Shown here one piece after another: positions 36,176-44,331 of a stretch of DNA of 64,000 bases (its first letter is position 1; the number at the start of each line of letters is the position of its first letter). The stretch is from an uncultured Lewinella sp. (lineage in GTDB: Bacteria > Bacteroidota > Bacteroidia > Chitinophagales > Saprospiraceae). The notes below the pieces were generated by a model. The model did not search any database and was not told the origin of the DNA. It saw only the letters and a list, made by a program, of their open reading frames with translations. A program made the position numbers and the translations under genes. The DNA lies in NCBI GenBank assembly GCA_913057785.1, contig CAJXPD010000004.1:1-64000 (forward strand), given 5' to 3'.

Positions 36176-37732
36176 ATGGCTATCTCACCTATGTCCGGAG
36201 CAATTGACCTTGTCACAGTAAATGTGAAACTTAGAGGGAAAGCGATAGATGATACTGTCTCTATCCTCTCCATTACAATATCTAAATCCATTAATCAGGT
36301 AGCGACTGCTGAACTTCAGTTGTTTATTCCCCATGATAGTGATGTGGTAACGCCTTTTTCTTTGGCAAGAGATGAGGATTATGCGCCAGGGGAAGCAATA
36401 GAAATCTTGTTGGGTTATGACACAAAGGAGGAAAGTGTCTTCGAAGGAATAATTGTTGCCCAACAATTTCGTGGTGATGCAACAGGTAATACACTGAGTT
36501 TGAGATGTAACCATAAGGCGATCCAGCTTACTAAAGAGCTGAGCACAGTCACTTGGAGTGACAAAAAAGATACGGATGCAATTTTGGAGGTCATTTCTAA
36601 GTCAGGCTTATCGGGAGATGTAGAATTAGTAGGTGAAAAAGAGGATTTAATCGTACAATTTCAAAGTACAGCTTGGGATTTTATTCAACAGAAAGCCAGT
36701 GACCATGGCTTGATAACGTACACAGAAGAAGATAAGATCTTTGTGAAGAAACCGCTGCAGAGTGGAGTAGCTGACTTAGTGCTTACTTATGGAAAGGATG
36801 TAATCTCTTATGAATTAATGCAGGGGGAGTCAACCACGAAAAAGGGCTCACTGACTTTTGTGGGAAATGCCACGCCTAAATTGAATACTAAAATTCAGTT
36901 AGCCGGCTTTGGAAAATCATACAGTGGTGATGTGCTCATTACAACTGTGCAGCATGAGGTGAGAGAAGGTAATTGGCAGACAAGCGTAGGATTTGGCTTG
37001 GACAATGATATTGGTACTAGTGACTCAGATGCTGATTCAGCGAATTTGGGCTTGCCGGAGGTTAACGGTTTACAGCCTGGGGTAGTAGAGAAGGTTGAGG
37101 ATGATCCAGATAAAGAACTTCGAGTCCTGGTGCATGTTCCGGGCATTGGTGGCAAACTTTGGGCGCGATGGTCTACTATCTATGCTACTAAGAATAAAGG
37201 TATCTTTTTTGTGCCGGAGGTTGGAGATGAGGTAGCTATTGGATTCGTAAATGGTGACCCAAGAGATGCCATCGTACTAGGGATGCTGTACAGTAGTAAA
37301 AATCCACCACCCTATACAGCAGATGCTGATAACACAATCAAAGCGATCGTCACGAAAAATGATCTCAAGATAGCGTTTAACGATAAGGATAAAATTCTGA
37401 CACTTGAGACACCAGCGGGTAACAAATTCATTCTTTCTGATAAAGATAAATCCATCTCAACCCAGGACCAGCATGGAAATAAGATGGTAATGGATAGTGC
37501 TGGAATAAGCCTTAACAGTGCCAAGGATATAACCATCAAGGCTGCGGGTAAGATTGATTTTAGTGCTAACCAAGCGATCACCGCTAAGTCATCTGGAGGG
37601 GACGTTGCCGTCCAGGGGGTAAATGTGAATCTAAAAGCGCAGGTAGCCTTATCTGCTCAAGGATCAGCCTCCGCTGAACTGAAAGCTAGTGGACAAACCA
37701 CTGTCAAAGGTGCCATGGTAATGATTAATTAA
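36176..37732 (+). CDS. VgrG-like spike protein
   Basis: The 518-aa protein forms the trimeric spike under the tube. Its N-terminal part resembles gp27/GPD-type domains (VTVNVKLRGKAIDDTVSILSITISKSINQVATAELQLFI; EAIEILLGYD). About residues 296-378 are a gp5-like OB-fold (GVVEKVEDDPDKELRVLVHVPGIGG...GIFFVPEVGDEVAIGFVNGDPRDAIVLGMLY). The rest is a beta-helix of short repeats (TLETPAGNKFILSDKDKSIS, DITIKAAGKIDFSANQ, NVNLKAQVALSAQGSASAELKASGQTTVKGAMVMI). No toxic extension follows the beta-helix. It is followed by the PAAR gene. Confidence 0.93.
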   Translation: MAISPMSGAIDLVTVNVKLRGKAIDDTVSILSITISKSINQVATAELQLFIPHDSDVVTPFSLARDEDYAPGEAIEILLGYDTKEESVFEGIIVAQQFRGDATGNTLSLRCNHKAIQLTKELSTVTWSDKKDTDAILEVISKSGLSGDVELVGEKEDLIVQFQSTAWDFIQQKASDHGLITYTEEDKIFVKKPLQSGVADLVLTYGKDVISYELMQGESTTKKGSLTFVGNATPKLNTKIQLAGFGKSYSGDVLITTVQHEVREGNWQTSVGFGLDNDIGTSDSDADSANLGLPEVNGLQPGVVEKVEDDPDKELRVLVHVPGIGGKLWARWSTIYATKNKGIFFVPEVGDEVAIGFVNGDPRDAIVLGMLYSSKNPPPYTADADNTIKAIVTKNDLKIAFNDKDKILTLETPAGNKFILSDKDKSISTQDQHGNKMVMDSAGISLNSAKDITIKAAGKIDFSANQAITAKSSGGDVAVQGVNVNLKAQVALSAQGSASAELKASGQTTVKGAMVMIN

Positions 37733-37753
37733 TCTAATGAACAAACTATAAAT

Positions 37754-38053
37754 ATGCCACCAGCTGCAAGAATAACGGACATGCATACTTGTCCGATGCA
37801 AACACCAGGTGTAACGCCCATACCGCATGTGGGCGGGCCAATAGTCGGTCCTGGCGTTCCTACTGTTTTGATTGCAAGCCTGCCTGCTGCGGTAGTGGGA
37901 GACATGTGTACTTGTGTTGGGCCTCCCGATTCGATTGTAAAGGGATCGGCTACGGTGATGATTGGCGGTAAACCAGCTGCTCGCATGGGAGATACTACTG
38001 CTCATGGAGGAAGTATTGTGCTTGGAGCGCCTACAGTAATGATCGGAGGGTGA
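37754..38053 (+). CDS. PAAR-domain spike tip
   Basis: The 99-aa protein is one PAAR domain that sharpens the VgrG-like spike. The sequence starts MPPAARITDMHTCP, has repeated hydrophobic turns PTVLIASLPAAVVGDMCTCVGPPDSIVKGSATVMIGGKPAARMGDTTAHGGSIVLGAPTVMIGG and the His/Cys set (MHTC, MCTC, AHGG) that binds zinc. It has no effector extension, so cargo, if any, must be loaded another way. The domain's repetitive composition leaves long but meaningless frames open on other strands. Confidence 0.95.
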   Translation: MPPAARITDMHTCPMQTPGVTPIPHVGGPIVGPGVPTVLIASLPAAVVGDMCTCVGPPDSIVKGSATVMIGGKPAARMGDTTAHGGSIVLGAPTVMIGG

Positions 38054-38137
38054 TCACAAACGCAAGTTATTTAGCTTAGGTTGAACTTTGAATACGGAGT
38101 TTTGACGGTAGCTTATATCACAAAAAAGAGGCTTAAC

Positions 38138-38662
38138 ATGGAATCCTTAGAAGACCATCTGTTCATTTCTAATGCAGGCTTAGTTATTTTAGCTGCTTTT
38201 CTACCTAGGTACTTCGACACCCTGGGTATGTTGGAAGACAAGCAATTTAAGAATGATGAGATGGCAGCCAGAGGAGTACTACTCCTACAATATCTAGCCA
38301 CAGGCCAATCGGAAATTCCGGAATATCATCTAGTGTTTAATAAAATACTCTGTGGGTTAAATATTGACTTCTCGGTGCCTCAAAGCATTGAGCTGAGTGA
38401 CGAAGAGGAAAAAATGTCTTCTTTACTTCACACCTCAGTACTTCAAAATTGGGAAATGATGAAGAACTCTTCCATCGAGAACTTCCGCGGGGCTTTTCTT
38501 TTGAGAGAAGGAAGTTTAGGTGAAGAAGAAACGACTTGGGTGTTACAAGTAGAGCATAAGCCCTATGACATAGTACTCAGTAGTCTCCCCTGGACTATAT
38601 CAATGGTGAATTTACCATGGATGAAAAAAAGAGTGAAGGTGGAATGGCGAACCCAGCCCTAG
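38138..38662 (+). CDS. CIS tape-measure family C-terminal domain as a free protein
   Basis: The 174-aa product (from ATG 38138; a TTG at 38081 would add 19 residues) matches only the conserved C-terminal domain of contractile injection system tape-measure proteins (Pvc14/Afp14-like): LFISNAGLVILAAFLPRYFDTLGML, the RGVLLLQYLATGQSEIPEYHLVFNKILCGL block, EEKMSSLLHTSVLQNWEMMKNSSIENFRGAFLLREG and the closing YDIVLSSLPWTISMVNLPWMKKRVKVEW. Full proteins are often much longer, with a long N-terminal part that sets the tail length. Here that part is missing, so this is either a separate chaperone/initiator domain or a remnant. It ends the cluster. Confidence 0.85.
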   Translation: MESLEDHLFISNAGLVILAAFLPRYFDTLGMLEDKQFKNDEMAARGVLLLQYLATGQSEIPEYHLVFNKILCGLNIDFSVPQSIELSDEEEKMSSLLHTSVLQNWEMMKNSSIENFRGAFLLREGSLGEEETTWVLQVEHKPYDIVLSSLPWTISMVNLPWMKKRVKVEWRTQP

Positions 38663-38798
38663 TACTAAGGAAATATTCTGCCTTTAAGACCTCCACTTTG
38701 GATCAATAGCTTTCCACATTATAATGCGGTTCTGAACGAGCGTTTTTCTTGATAGCTTTGTAGCGAAGGCAATCTCACTCATTTCATATCTTTGTACT

Positions 38799-39515
38799 AT
38801 GCCAAAATCAGTATTCTTAAGAGCAGAGTGGCGCAAGCTTGTCATGGCTAATTATGAGGTAGATCCTGATATCCTAAGCGCTTACATACCGAATGGTACG
38901 GAGTTAGATGTTTGGGAGAATCGATGTTATGTGAGTCTAGTAGGCTTCATGTTCTTAAACACCAAGGTTTTGGGTATCCCAATACCCTTTCATCGTAATT
39001 TTGAGGAGTTTAATCTCCGTTTTTATGTGAGATACAAAGAGGCGGGTGAGTGGAAACGAGGTGTAGTGTTTATTAAAGAGTTGGTTCCAAAAGCGGCAAT
39101 TACTTTTGTGGCGAATACCTTATACCAAGAACATTATCAGACCTTGCCCATGCGCCACGATTGGGGGAGTGCGGGAGAAACACAACAAGTTCGCTATGAA
39201 TGGAAGTTGAATGGGAAATGGGATGGAATTTGGGTAGAGGCGGAGCAGGAGGGAAAACCTTTGGTGGAAGGTAGCGAAGCTCAGTTCATTACGGAACACT
39301 ATTGGGGGTATACCAAGATTAGTAATAATACGACCTATGAATATCAAGTCGAGCATCCTTCCTGGGAGATCTATCCTGTCTTGAATTATGAAATAAATAT
39401 AGATGTGGCGGCTTTGTACGGAGCAGATTTTGTAGAACCGCTATCAAAAGAGCCCTTGTCCGTATTTCTGGCTGAAGGTTCAGAAATTATTGTCAGAGGA
39501 AAGCGGAAACTCTAA
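38799..39515 (+). CDS. DUF2071 (YqjF-like) family protein
   Basis: The 238-aa protein belongs to the YqjF/DUF2071 family: VFLRAEWRKLVMANYEVDPDILSAYIPNGTELDVWENRCYVSLVGFMF, FHRNFEEFNLRFYVRYKEAGEWKRGVVFIKELVPK and EYQVEHPSWEIYPV. The family is cytoplasmic, alpha/beta, of unknown function. It lies 136 bases after the CIS cluster and I do not think it is part of it. Its 3' end overlaps the convergent barrel gene by four bases. Confidence 0.88.
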   Translation: MPKSVFLRAEWRKLVMANYEVDPDILSAYIPNGTELDVWENRCYVSLVGFMFLNTKVLGIPIPFHRNFEEFNLRFYVRYKEAGEWKRGVVFIKELVPKAAITFVANTLYQEHYQTLPMRHDWGSAGETQQVRYEWKLNGKWDGIWVEAEQEGKPLVEGSEAQFITEHYWGYTKISNNTTYEYQVEHPSWEIYPVLNYEINIDVAALYGADFVEPLSKEPLSVFLAEGSEIIVRGKRKL

Positions 39516-40642
39516 AAGGCTTCGCGGATATTGAAATAGAAACCGGGCGTTTGTGTACCAAAACCAAAATCAAGTCGGAAGTTGATTTGCTCTTCCGGAA
39601 GAATCATTATTCGAATACCGAACCCTAATGAGTACTTCCATTGGCCACTAAAGAGATCAGCATAAGAGGTACCGACATTACCCATTCCGAAGAAACCGAT
39701 TAAGCCCCATCTTTGCCAAAATCTGAGTTTTTCCTCTCCTGCTAACCAGGTTTTTCTTCCTAGTGGTAATCGATATTCACCTTGCACCGCTCCCAGGACC
39801 TTGTCTCTAAATCTCCCAAGGTAATGACCCCGCATGATGGTTCTCCCACCAAGAAGTGCTAGTTGCTCAAATGGTGGATTTCCCCAATTATGCTCTGTTA
39901 AGGCTTGAAAGGCTAGGATGTGTCCGCCGTTAACTTTGAAATAGTGTCGACCATCTACCAAAAGCTTGGTATAATCAAAATCGCCACCAAAATCCTGGCG
40001 ATTGTATATGATGCTGGCTTCCAGAAAAGGACCAGTTGATGCATTGAGGTAATTATCTCTTCTATCATATCTAAAACCTACTCCTAATCCGGCAGATTTC
40101 CCGCCATTATTCCCCAAAGCTGGCCCATCGTCAGCCAGTAAACCTTCTGGATCTTTTTCCGTGATCAAGCTTTTACTCCAATTCAAAATACCACCTGCAT
40201 ATAAGTAGTTTTTTAATAAGCAGTAGTAGGTGATGTTGACATTGCCGGTTTCTGTAGTGAATAATTCCTCTACTTCGTTCAGGGTATTAGAGCCAATTCC
40301 CCAGTAAGAAAGTGGGAAGCGAAACCATTCAAATTCTCCAGTGAAAATATGTTTGTTGTCGTCTAAGAAGATATCATAGGAGAGCGATAGACTTATTTGT
40401 TGATTTATGGTAAAGGTAATCGGGGTACGGAGGGAAGAGAGTTGAGTATCTAGATTCTTATTATTGGCCCGGAATAGATAGATACCAACTAGACCAAACC
40501 TGAGGGAAGTTTCAGGAGAGTAGCTAATGATAGGAATCCCATATTTCTTACTTTTCCGAATGGAGTCGAGGGCTGTTTCTTGTGCTTGGGCAAAGCTTGA
40601 TATAGTGAGTAGGCTTACAATTATGTAAAATGGGATTTTCAT
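39512..40642 (-). CDS. Outer-membrane BamA/surface-antigen family barrel protein
   Basis: The 376-aa product has a signal peptide (MKIPFYIIVSLLTISSFAQAQ) and then alternating amphipathic strands with typical barrel motifs: GVGFRYDRRDNYLNASTGPFLEASIIY, the GGRTIMRGHYLGRFRDK segment (the loop-6 RGF/RGY-like motif, here MRGHYLGR) and RLDFGFGTQTPGFYFNIREAF with a terminal Phe. POTRA domains are not seen, so it resembles the short barrel-only members of the Bacteroidota bacterial surface antigen (D15) family. Its function is unknown. Confidence 0.82.
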   Translation of the reverse strand: MKIPFYIIVSLLTISSFAQAQETALDSIRKSKKYGIPIISYSPETSLRFGLVGIYLFRANNKNLDTQLSSLRTPITFTINQQISLSLSYDIFLDDNKHIFTGEFEWFRFPLSYWGIGSNTLNEVEELFTTETGNVNITYYCLLKNYLYAGGILNWSKSLITEKDPEGLLADDGPALGNNGGKSAGLGVGFRYDRRDNYLNASTGPFLEASIIYNRQDFGGDFDYTKLLVDGRHYFKVNGGHILAFQALTEHNWGNPPFEQLALLGGRTIMRGHYLGRFRDKVLGAVQGEYRLPLGRKTWLAGEEKLRFWQRWGLIGFFGMGNVGTSYADLFSGQWKYSLGFGIRIMILPEEQINFRLDFGFGTQTPGFYFNIREAF

Positions 40643-40852
40643 TACACTTGGATTGTGATCTGCTCCTAACTCACTCCGTTGTAGAATTTATCAAGCACGA
40701 ATTTGATCGCAGAATTATGTTGGTTTTGTTTAGTGCTCGATTCAAAGTGGCAGGATTAGCTGACTTCGTATGAATAACAAATCTAATAAAATTTTAAGGC
40801 CTGATTAGGAAGAGCATTATCCTAAGTCTTGCACTGACTACTTCAAGACTTT

Positions 40853-42046
40853 TTAAGATGTCACTGCTCGATCAATAGCAGTTAGAATGACGTTACAAGC
40901 CCATCTAATCTGTTCTTCACTGATAATTAGAGGAGGGGCAATTCTCAACGATCGATTGTTAAAGAGAAACCAATCTGTAATTAAACCATCGTCCAAACAG
41001 TGCTGTATGATCTTTTGAAGAAAGTCAAAGTCTCGAAATTCTACGGCTAACCACAGCCCTGCACTTCGAACGGTGATTATTTCTGAATGTTTCAATAGCG
41101 ATCTGAATAAAGCTTCTTTCTGTTTTACCTCAGCTATATATGGTCCGTCGAGAATAGTCTGTAGGGTAGCCAAGCCAGCAGCACAACTAACTGGATGCCC
41201 TCCAAAGGTAGTGATATGCCCGAGAATGGGATTATGTGATAGTACCTTCATGATCTCTTGTGAAGAGACAAAAGCACCAATGGGCATTCCCCCTCCCATT
41301 CCTTTAGCTAAAAGCAAAATATCTGGAACGGCATTTTGTTGCTCGAATGCCCAAAGGCTTCCCGTACGTCCATATCCCGCTTGAATTTCATCAAAAACCA
41401 AAAGGGCGCCTACCTCAGTACATCTTTTCCTAAGCTGATGCAAATAATCAGGTAATGGTGGATAGACTCCAGCTTCCCCTTGTACCGTTTCGACAATGAC
41501 ACAAGCTGTCTTCTCTGTTATATTCATCAGACAAGTCTCACAATTGAAGGAAATATGCTTGATATCCGGAAGGAGTGGATAAAAGGCCTGGGTGAAGGTA
41601 GTGGGACTCATCAAACTGGCTGCTCCTTGACTGCTCCCGTGGTAGGCGTTTTTGGCCGCAATAATTTCTGTCCTTCCAGTATATCGCTTGGCTAATTTCA
41701 TTGCCCCCTCGGTTGCTTCCGTACCGGAGTTAACAAAATATACACTATCCAGAGTATCTGGCAGGTTTTGCACCATAAGGTCAGCCAACTGTACTTGCGG
41801 ACTGAGAACATATTCACCATAAACCATCGTGTGTAGATACCGATCGGTTTGTATCTTGATAGCTTCAGTCACCTTCGGATGACAATGACCAAGGCTACTT
41901 ACGCCTATTCCAGCGATCAAATCAAGGTAGGATTTCCCATTTTTATCATAAAGATAGACTCCTTTTCCTCTCTCGATCTCTAGCAAGAGAGGACCAGGGC
42001 TTGTGGGAGCTAAGCGTTGTAGGAAAAGTTGACGCTGGGTAAGCAT
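40853..42046 (-). CDS. Class III aminotransferase
   Basis: PLP-dependent transaminase of the acetylornithine/ornithine type, 397 aa. Signature elements are YLDLIAGIGVSSLGHCHPKVTEAI, VYFVNSGTEATEGAMKLAKRYTGR, NAYHGSSQGAASL, LLVFDEIQAGYGRTGSLWAFE and the PLP-binding Lys near residue 247 in LLLAKGMGGGMPIGAFVSS. The exact amino-group donor and acceptor cannot be told; candidates include ornithine, acetylornithine and 4-aminobutyrate. No arginine-biosynthesis genes neighbour it, which weakens an argD call. Monocistronic. Confidence 0.88.
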   Translation of the reverse strand: MLTQRQLFLQRLAPTSPGPLLLEIERGKGVYLYDKNGKSYLDLIAGIGVSSLGHCHPKVTEAIKIQTDRYLHTMVYGEYVLSPQVQLADLMVQNLPDTLDSVYFVNSGTEATEGAMKLAKRYTGRTEIIAAKNAYHGSSQGAASLMSPTTFTQAFYPLLPDIKHISFNCETCLMNITEKTACVIVETVQGEAGVYPPLPDYLHQLRKRCTEVGALLVFDEIQAGYGRTGSLWAFEQQNAVPDILLLAKGMGGGMPIGAFVSSQEIMKVLSHNPILGHITTFGGHPVSCAAGLATLQTILDGPYIAEVKQKEALFRSLLKHSEIITVRSAGLWLAVEFRDFDFLQKIIQHCLDDGLITDWFLFNNRSLRIAPPLIISEEQIRWACNVILTAIDRAVTS

Positions 42047-42085
42047 AGCGGGCTATTTTTGCCCCGAAGGTAAGGAAAATAAGTG

Positions 42086-43393
42086 CTATTCCTTGAAGAA
42101 GGAGGCACTGCTGTAGGGAGCATAAAAGGTCGAATCTTTTCCAATTATCAGTTTATCGAGGTGCATTTTGTGATATCCTTTCGGGATACTATCCAGGCTA
42201 ATGTAGGTTTTGAAACCGACTTCATTTGTTTTAGGATGCCGATGATAGAACCATTGATTTTCTGTGATCGGCATACTATCGATCTTTATAGCGATATATT
42301 GGGAGATTGAAGCTGAAAATTTTTGATCGTTGGCAAATACCTCTTCACGAGTCCTAAATCCTCCTCTTTGAAATTCGTATTCTTTCATGATTTCCTTCAA
42401 TGTAAAATCCATTGACTTATTGTAAACAATAAAGGCCCAGGCCGTTTGATCGGCAATAATATCATTGCTTAAACACCAACTTCCGATTTTTTGGTCCCGC
42501 TTTAATAGGTTATTGTAGCGAGTATTTTGAACGACATTAAAGGTTGGAATATCTAAGAACTCTCTACTCTCATAAAGATTTAACGTAAAGTCCTCAAAGT
42601 CTCCGATGTGCTTATCTACATCATCTGCTGCCAAGAAGAATGCGACAACAAAGAAGAAAATAAATAACGGATAGATTATCCATCGCTTGCCATTGGAGAT
42701 CAGTACTAACCATTCTCTTTTGAAAAGAAAGGATAAACTCACCCAATTGTAAAAACGATGTATAGGATAATACCACTTACTAACCTTTTCTGACTTTTTG
42801 AATAGCCTAAAAAATAGAAAATCCAGTAGACCCAAAGAAAATAGTAGAAATAGAGCCATTATTATGACTCCGAACTGCTGAGAATCATACAACTGATAGG
42901 AAATGTATCTTAGCAAGGAGAAAAATACAGACAGGAGCAAGAAAATCCCAAATGCCATTACGGTCAACATCACAGTCATGGAATAGGCAAGACTGCTCAA
43001 ATGCTCTAGTTGCATTATCCGTTTAACGGAATCTGGTTTTCTCTCCATCTTCCTTTTGAAGTATTCCGAATACTTCAGTTGCGTATAATTGATATCATTA
43101 GGGTATACAAAATTGATTCCTAGATAAGCAAGCCAGAGCGCTCTCAAAGAGAGGTTAATCACGAACCCCATTAGCAATACTTTAGAAAAATATAAGGCTC
43201 CAATAACTAGAATTACGCTTTCCGCTCCTACATCTGTAGCTTGTTCATAATCAGCAAACCAGTCACCTAAGTACTGAGGAATATTTGTCAAGAAAAATAT
43301 AAGGCCACTAGCAATCAGAATTTCGATTTGCCAGCTTTGGTGCTGTTGTTCTTGCACCCAATTTGGGAGAGGAGTGAGTGGCTTATTATCCAT
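42086..43393 (-). CDS. Membrane protein of unknown function
   Basis: The 435-aa protein (from ATG 43391-43393; an earlier in-frame start at 43423 is less likely) has about six hydrophobic helices in its first 270 residues (LIASGLIFFLTNIP, ESVILVIGALYFSKVLLMGFVINLSLRALWLAYLGINF, AYSMTVMLTVMAFGIFLLLSVFFSLL, GVIIMALFLLFSLGLLDFLFF, WIIYPLFIFFFVVAFFLAA), then a soluble C-terminal domain with KNQWFYHRHPKTNEVGF-like sequence. No motif is recognised. It lies divergent from a lysozyme-like gene and 40 bases upstream (in transcription) of the aminotransferase, so the two may be one operon. Confidence 0.7.
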   Translation of the reverse strand: MDNKPLTPLPNWVQEQQHQSWQIEILIASGLIFFLTNIPQYLGDWFADYEQATDVGAESVILVIGALYFSKVLLMGFVINLSLRALWLAYLGINFVYPNDINYTQLKYSEYFKRKMERKPDSVKRIMQLEHLSSLAYSMTVMLTVMAFGIFLLLSVFFSLLRYISYQLYDSQQFGVIIMALFLLFSLGLLDFLFFRLFKKSEKVSKWYYPIHRFYNWVSLSFLFKREWLVLISNGKRWIIYPLFIFFFVVAFFLAADDVDKHIGDFEDFTLNLYESREFLDIPTFNVVQNTRYNNLLKRDQKIGSWCLSNDIIADQTAWAFIVYNKSMDFTLKEIMKEYEFQRGGFRTREEVFANDQKFSASISQYIAIKIDSMPITENQWFYHRHPKTNEVGFKTYISLDSIPKGYHKMHLDKLIIGKDSTFYAPYSSASFFKE

Positions 43394-43621
43394 TCGGTAC
43401 AATATTCTGAAAAAGGTAAGCAATGGGACATTTTATTCCAAATTTGACGCAAGCTAAATGTTATAAAAACATTAAACTGCAAATTTCCCATAGGATAGAA
43501 CATCTTTTTTAACAAATTTATCGTTAAAATACATATAGGAAGCTTGTCTATTTGCAAGCTCTTCTATAAGGACAGAAAAACAGCGTTTACTTCAGCCCAG
43601 GCTGAGCAGGTTCAAATTGCC

Positions 43622-44326
43622 ATGCGTTACTTCATATCCATACTCGCCCTTATGGTTTTGGTACCCTCCTGTCAGTATGAAACAGTACAGATGGATGAAT
43701 TCGAGGTGCATGGCATCGATGTTTCTCATTATCAAGCACAAATTAATTGGGATACTATAGCTGATCAACATGTCGCTTTCGGTTTTGTGAAAGCGACAGA
43801 AGGAGCTACACACGTCGATACACTTTTCTGTCGAAATTGGAGCGAAATGGAAAGGGTCGGGATTAAGCGTGGTGCTTATCATTTCTTTCGACCGCAGACC
43901 TCTCCAGTTTCACAAGCGCAAAATTTCATCCAACAGGTACAAATGAAAGATGGTGATCTTCCGCCTGTCTTAGATGTTGAGGTCAAAGGAGATGTTTCTA
44001 AAAGACGATTGGTTGATGCGGTACGTACATGGATGATTATAGTAGAGAGTCGATACGATATCAAGCCCATATTATATACCAATGTCAAGTTCTACAATCG
44101 TTATCTAGCTGGACATTTTGATGATTATCCGGTATGGATTGCCAGGTATAATACCCGAGAACCTCGCCTAGCTGGTGGTAGGCAATGGGATTTCTGGCAG
44201 TACGGAAACAAGGGACTGATCAATGGCATCGATGGGTATGTCGACTTCAATGTGTTCCAAGGCAATCTACTTGAACTGGAAGATTTCTGCAAACCTCCAG
44301 CTCAAGTATACTCCTATGCTGATTAA
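43622..44326 (+). CDS. GH25 lysozyme lipoprotein
   Basis: Glycoside hydrolase family 25 muramidase that cuts the MurNAc-GlcNAc bond. The 234-aa protein from ATG 43622 starts with a lipoprotein signal (MRYFISILALMVLVPSC). Catalytic-region motifs are VHGIDVSHYQAQINWD with the N-terminal Asp, FGFVKATEGATHVD, KRGAYHFFRP, LPPVLDVEVKGD with the Asp/Glu pair, ILYTNVKFYNRYLAG and the W-x-YG end WDFWQYGNKGLINGIDGYVDFNVF. An earlier open start at 43544 adds a non-signal-like extension and is rejected. It is likely an outer- or inner-membrane-anchored cell-wall enzyme. Confidence 0.92.
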   Translation: MRYFISILALMVLVPSCQYETVQMDEFEVHGIDVSHYQAQINWDTIADQHVAFGFVKATEGATHVDTLFCRNWSEMERVGIKRGAYHFFRPQTSPVSQAQNFIQQVQMKDGDLPPVLDVEVKGDVSKRRLVDAVRTWMIIVESRYDIKPILYTNVKFYNRYLAGHFDDYPVWIARYNTREPRLAGGRQWDFWQYGNKGLINGIDGYVDFNVFQGNLLELEDFCKPPAQVYSYAD

Positions 44327-44331
44327 GTCAA

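Noticed and set aside
37664..38005. Long open frames on the minus strand and in another plus frame over the PAAR gene
   Set aside because: They are by-products of the GC-richer, repetitive PAAR coding sequence; their translations have no domain character and the PAAR reading is clear.
32495..38662. Type VI secretion system or prophage tail module
   Set aside because: The sheath is a single phage-like protein, not TssB plus TssC, and no TssJLM membrane genes, ClpV, capsid, portal, terminase, integrase or lysis genes occur nearby. The tape-measure domain fits the eCIS family.
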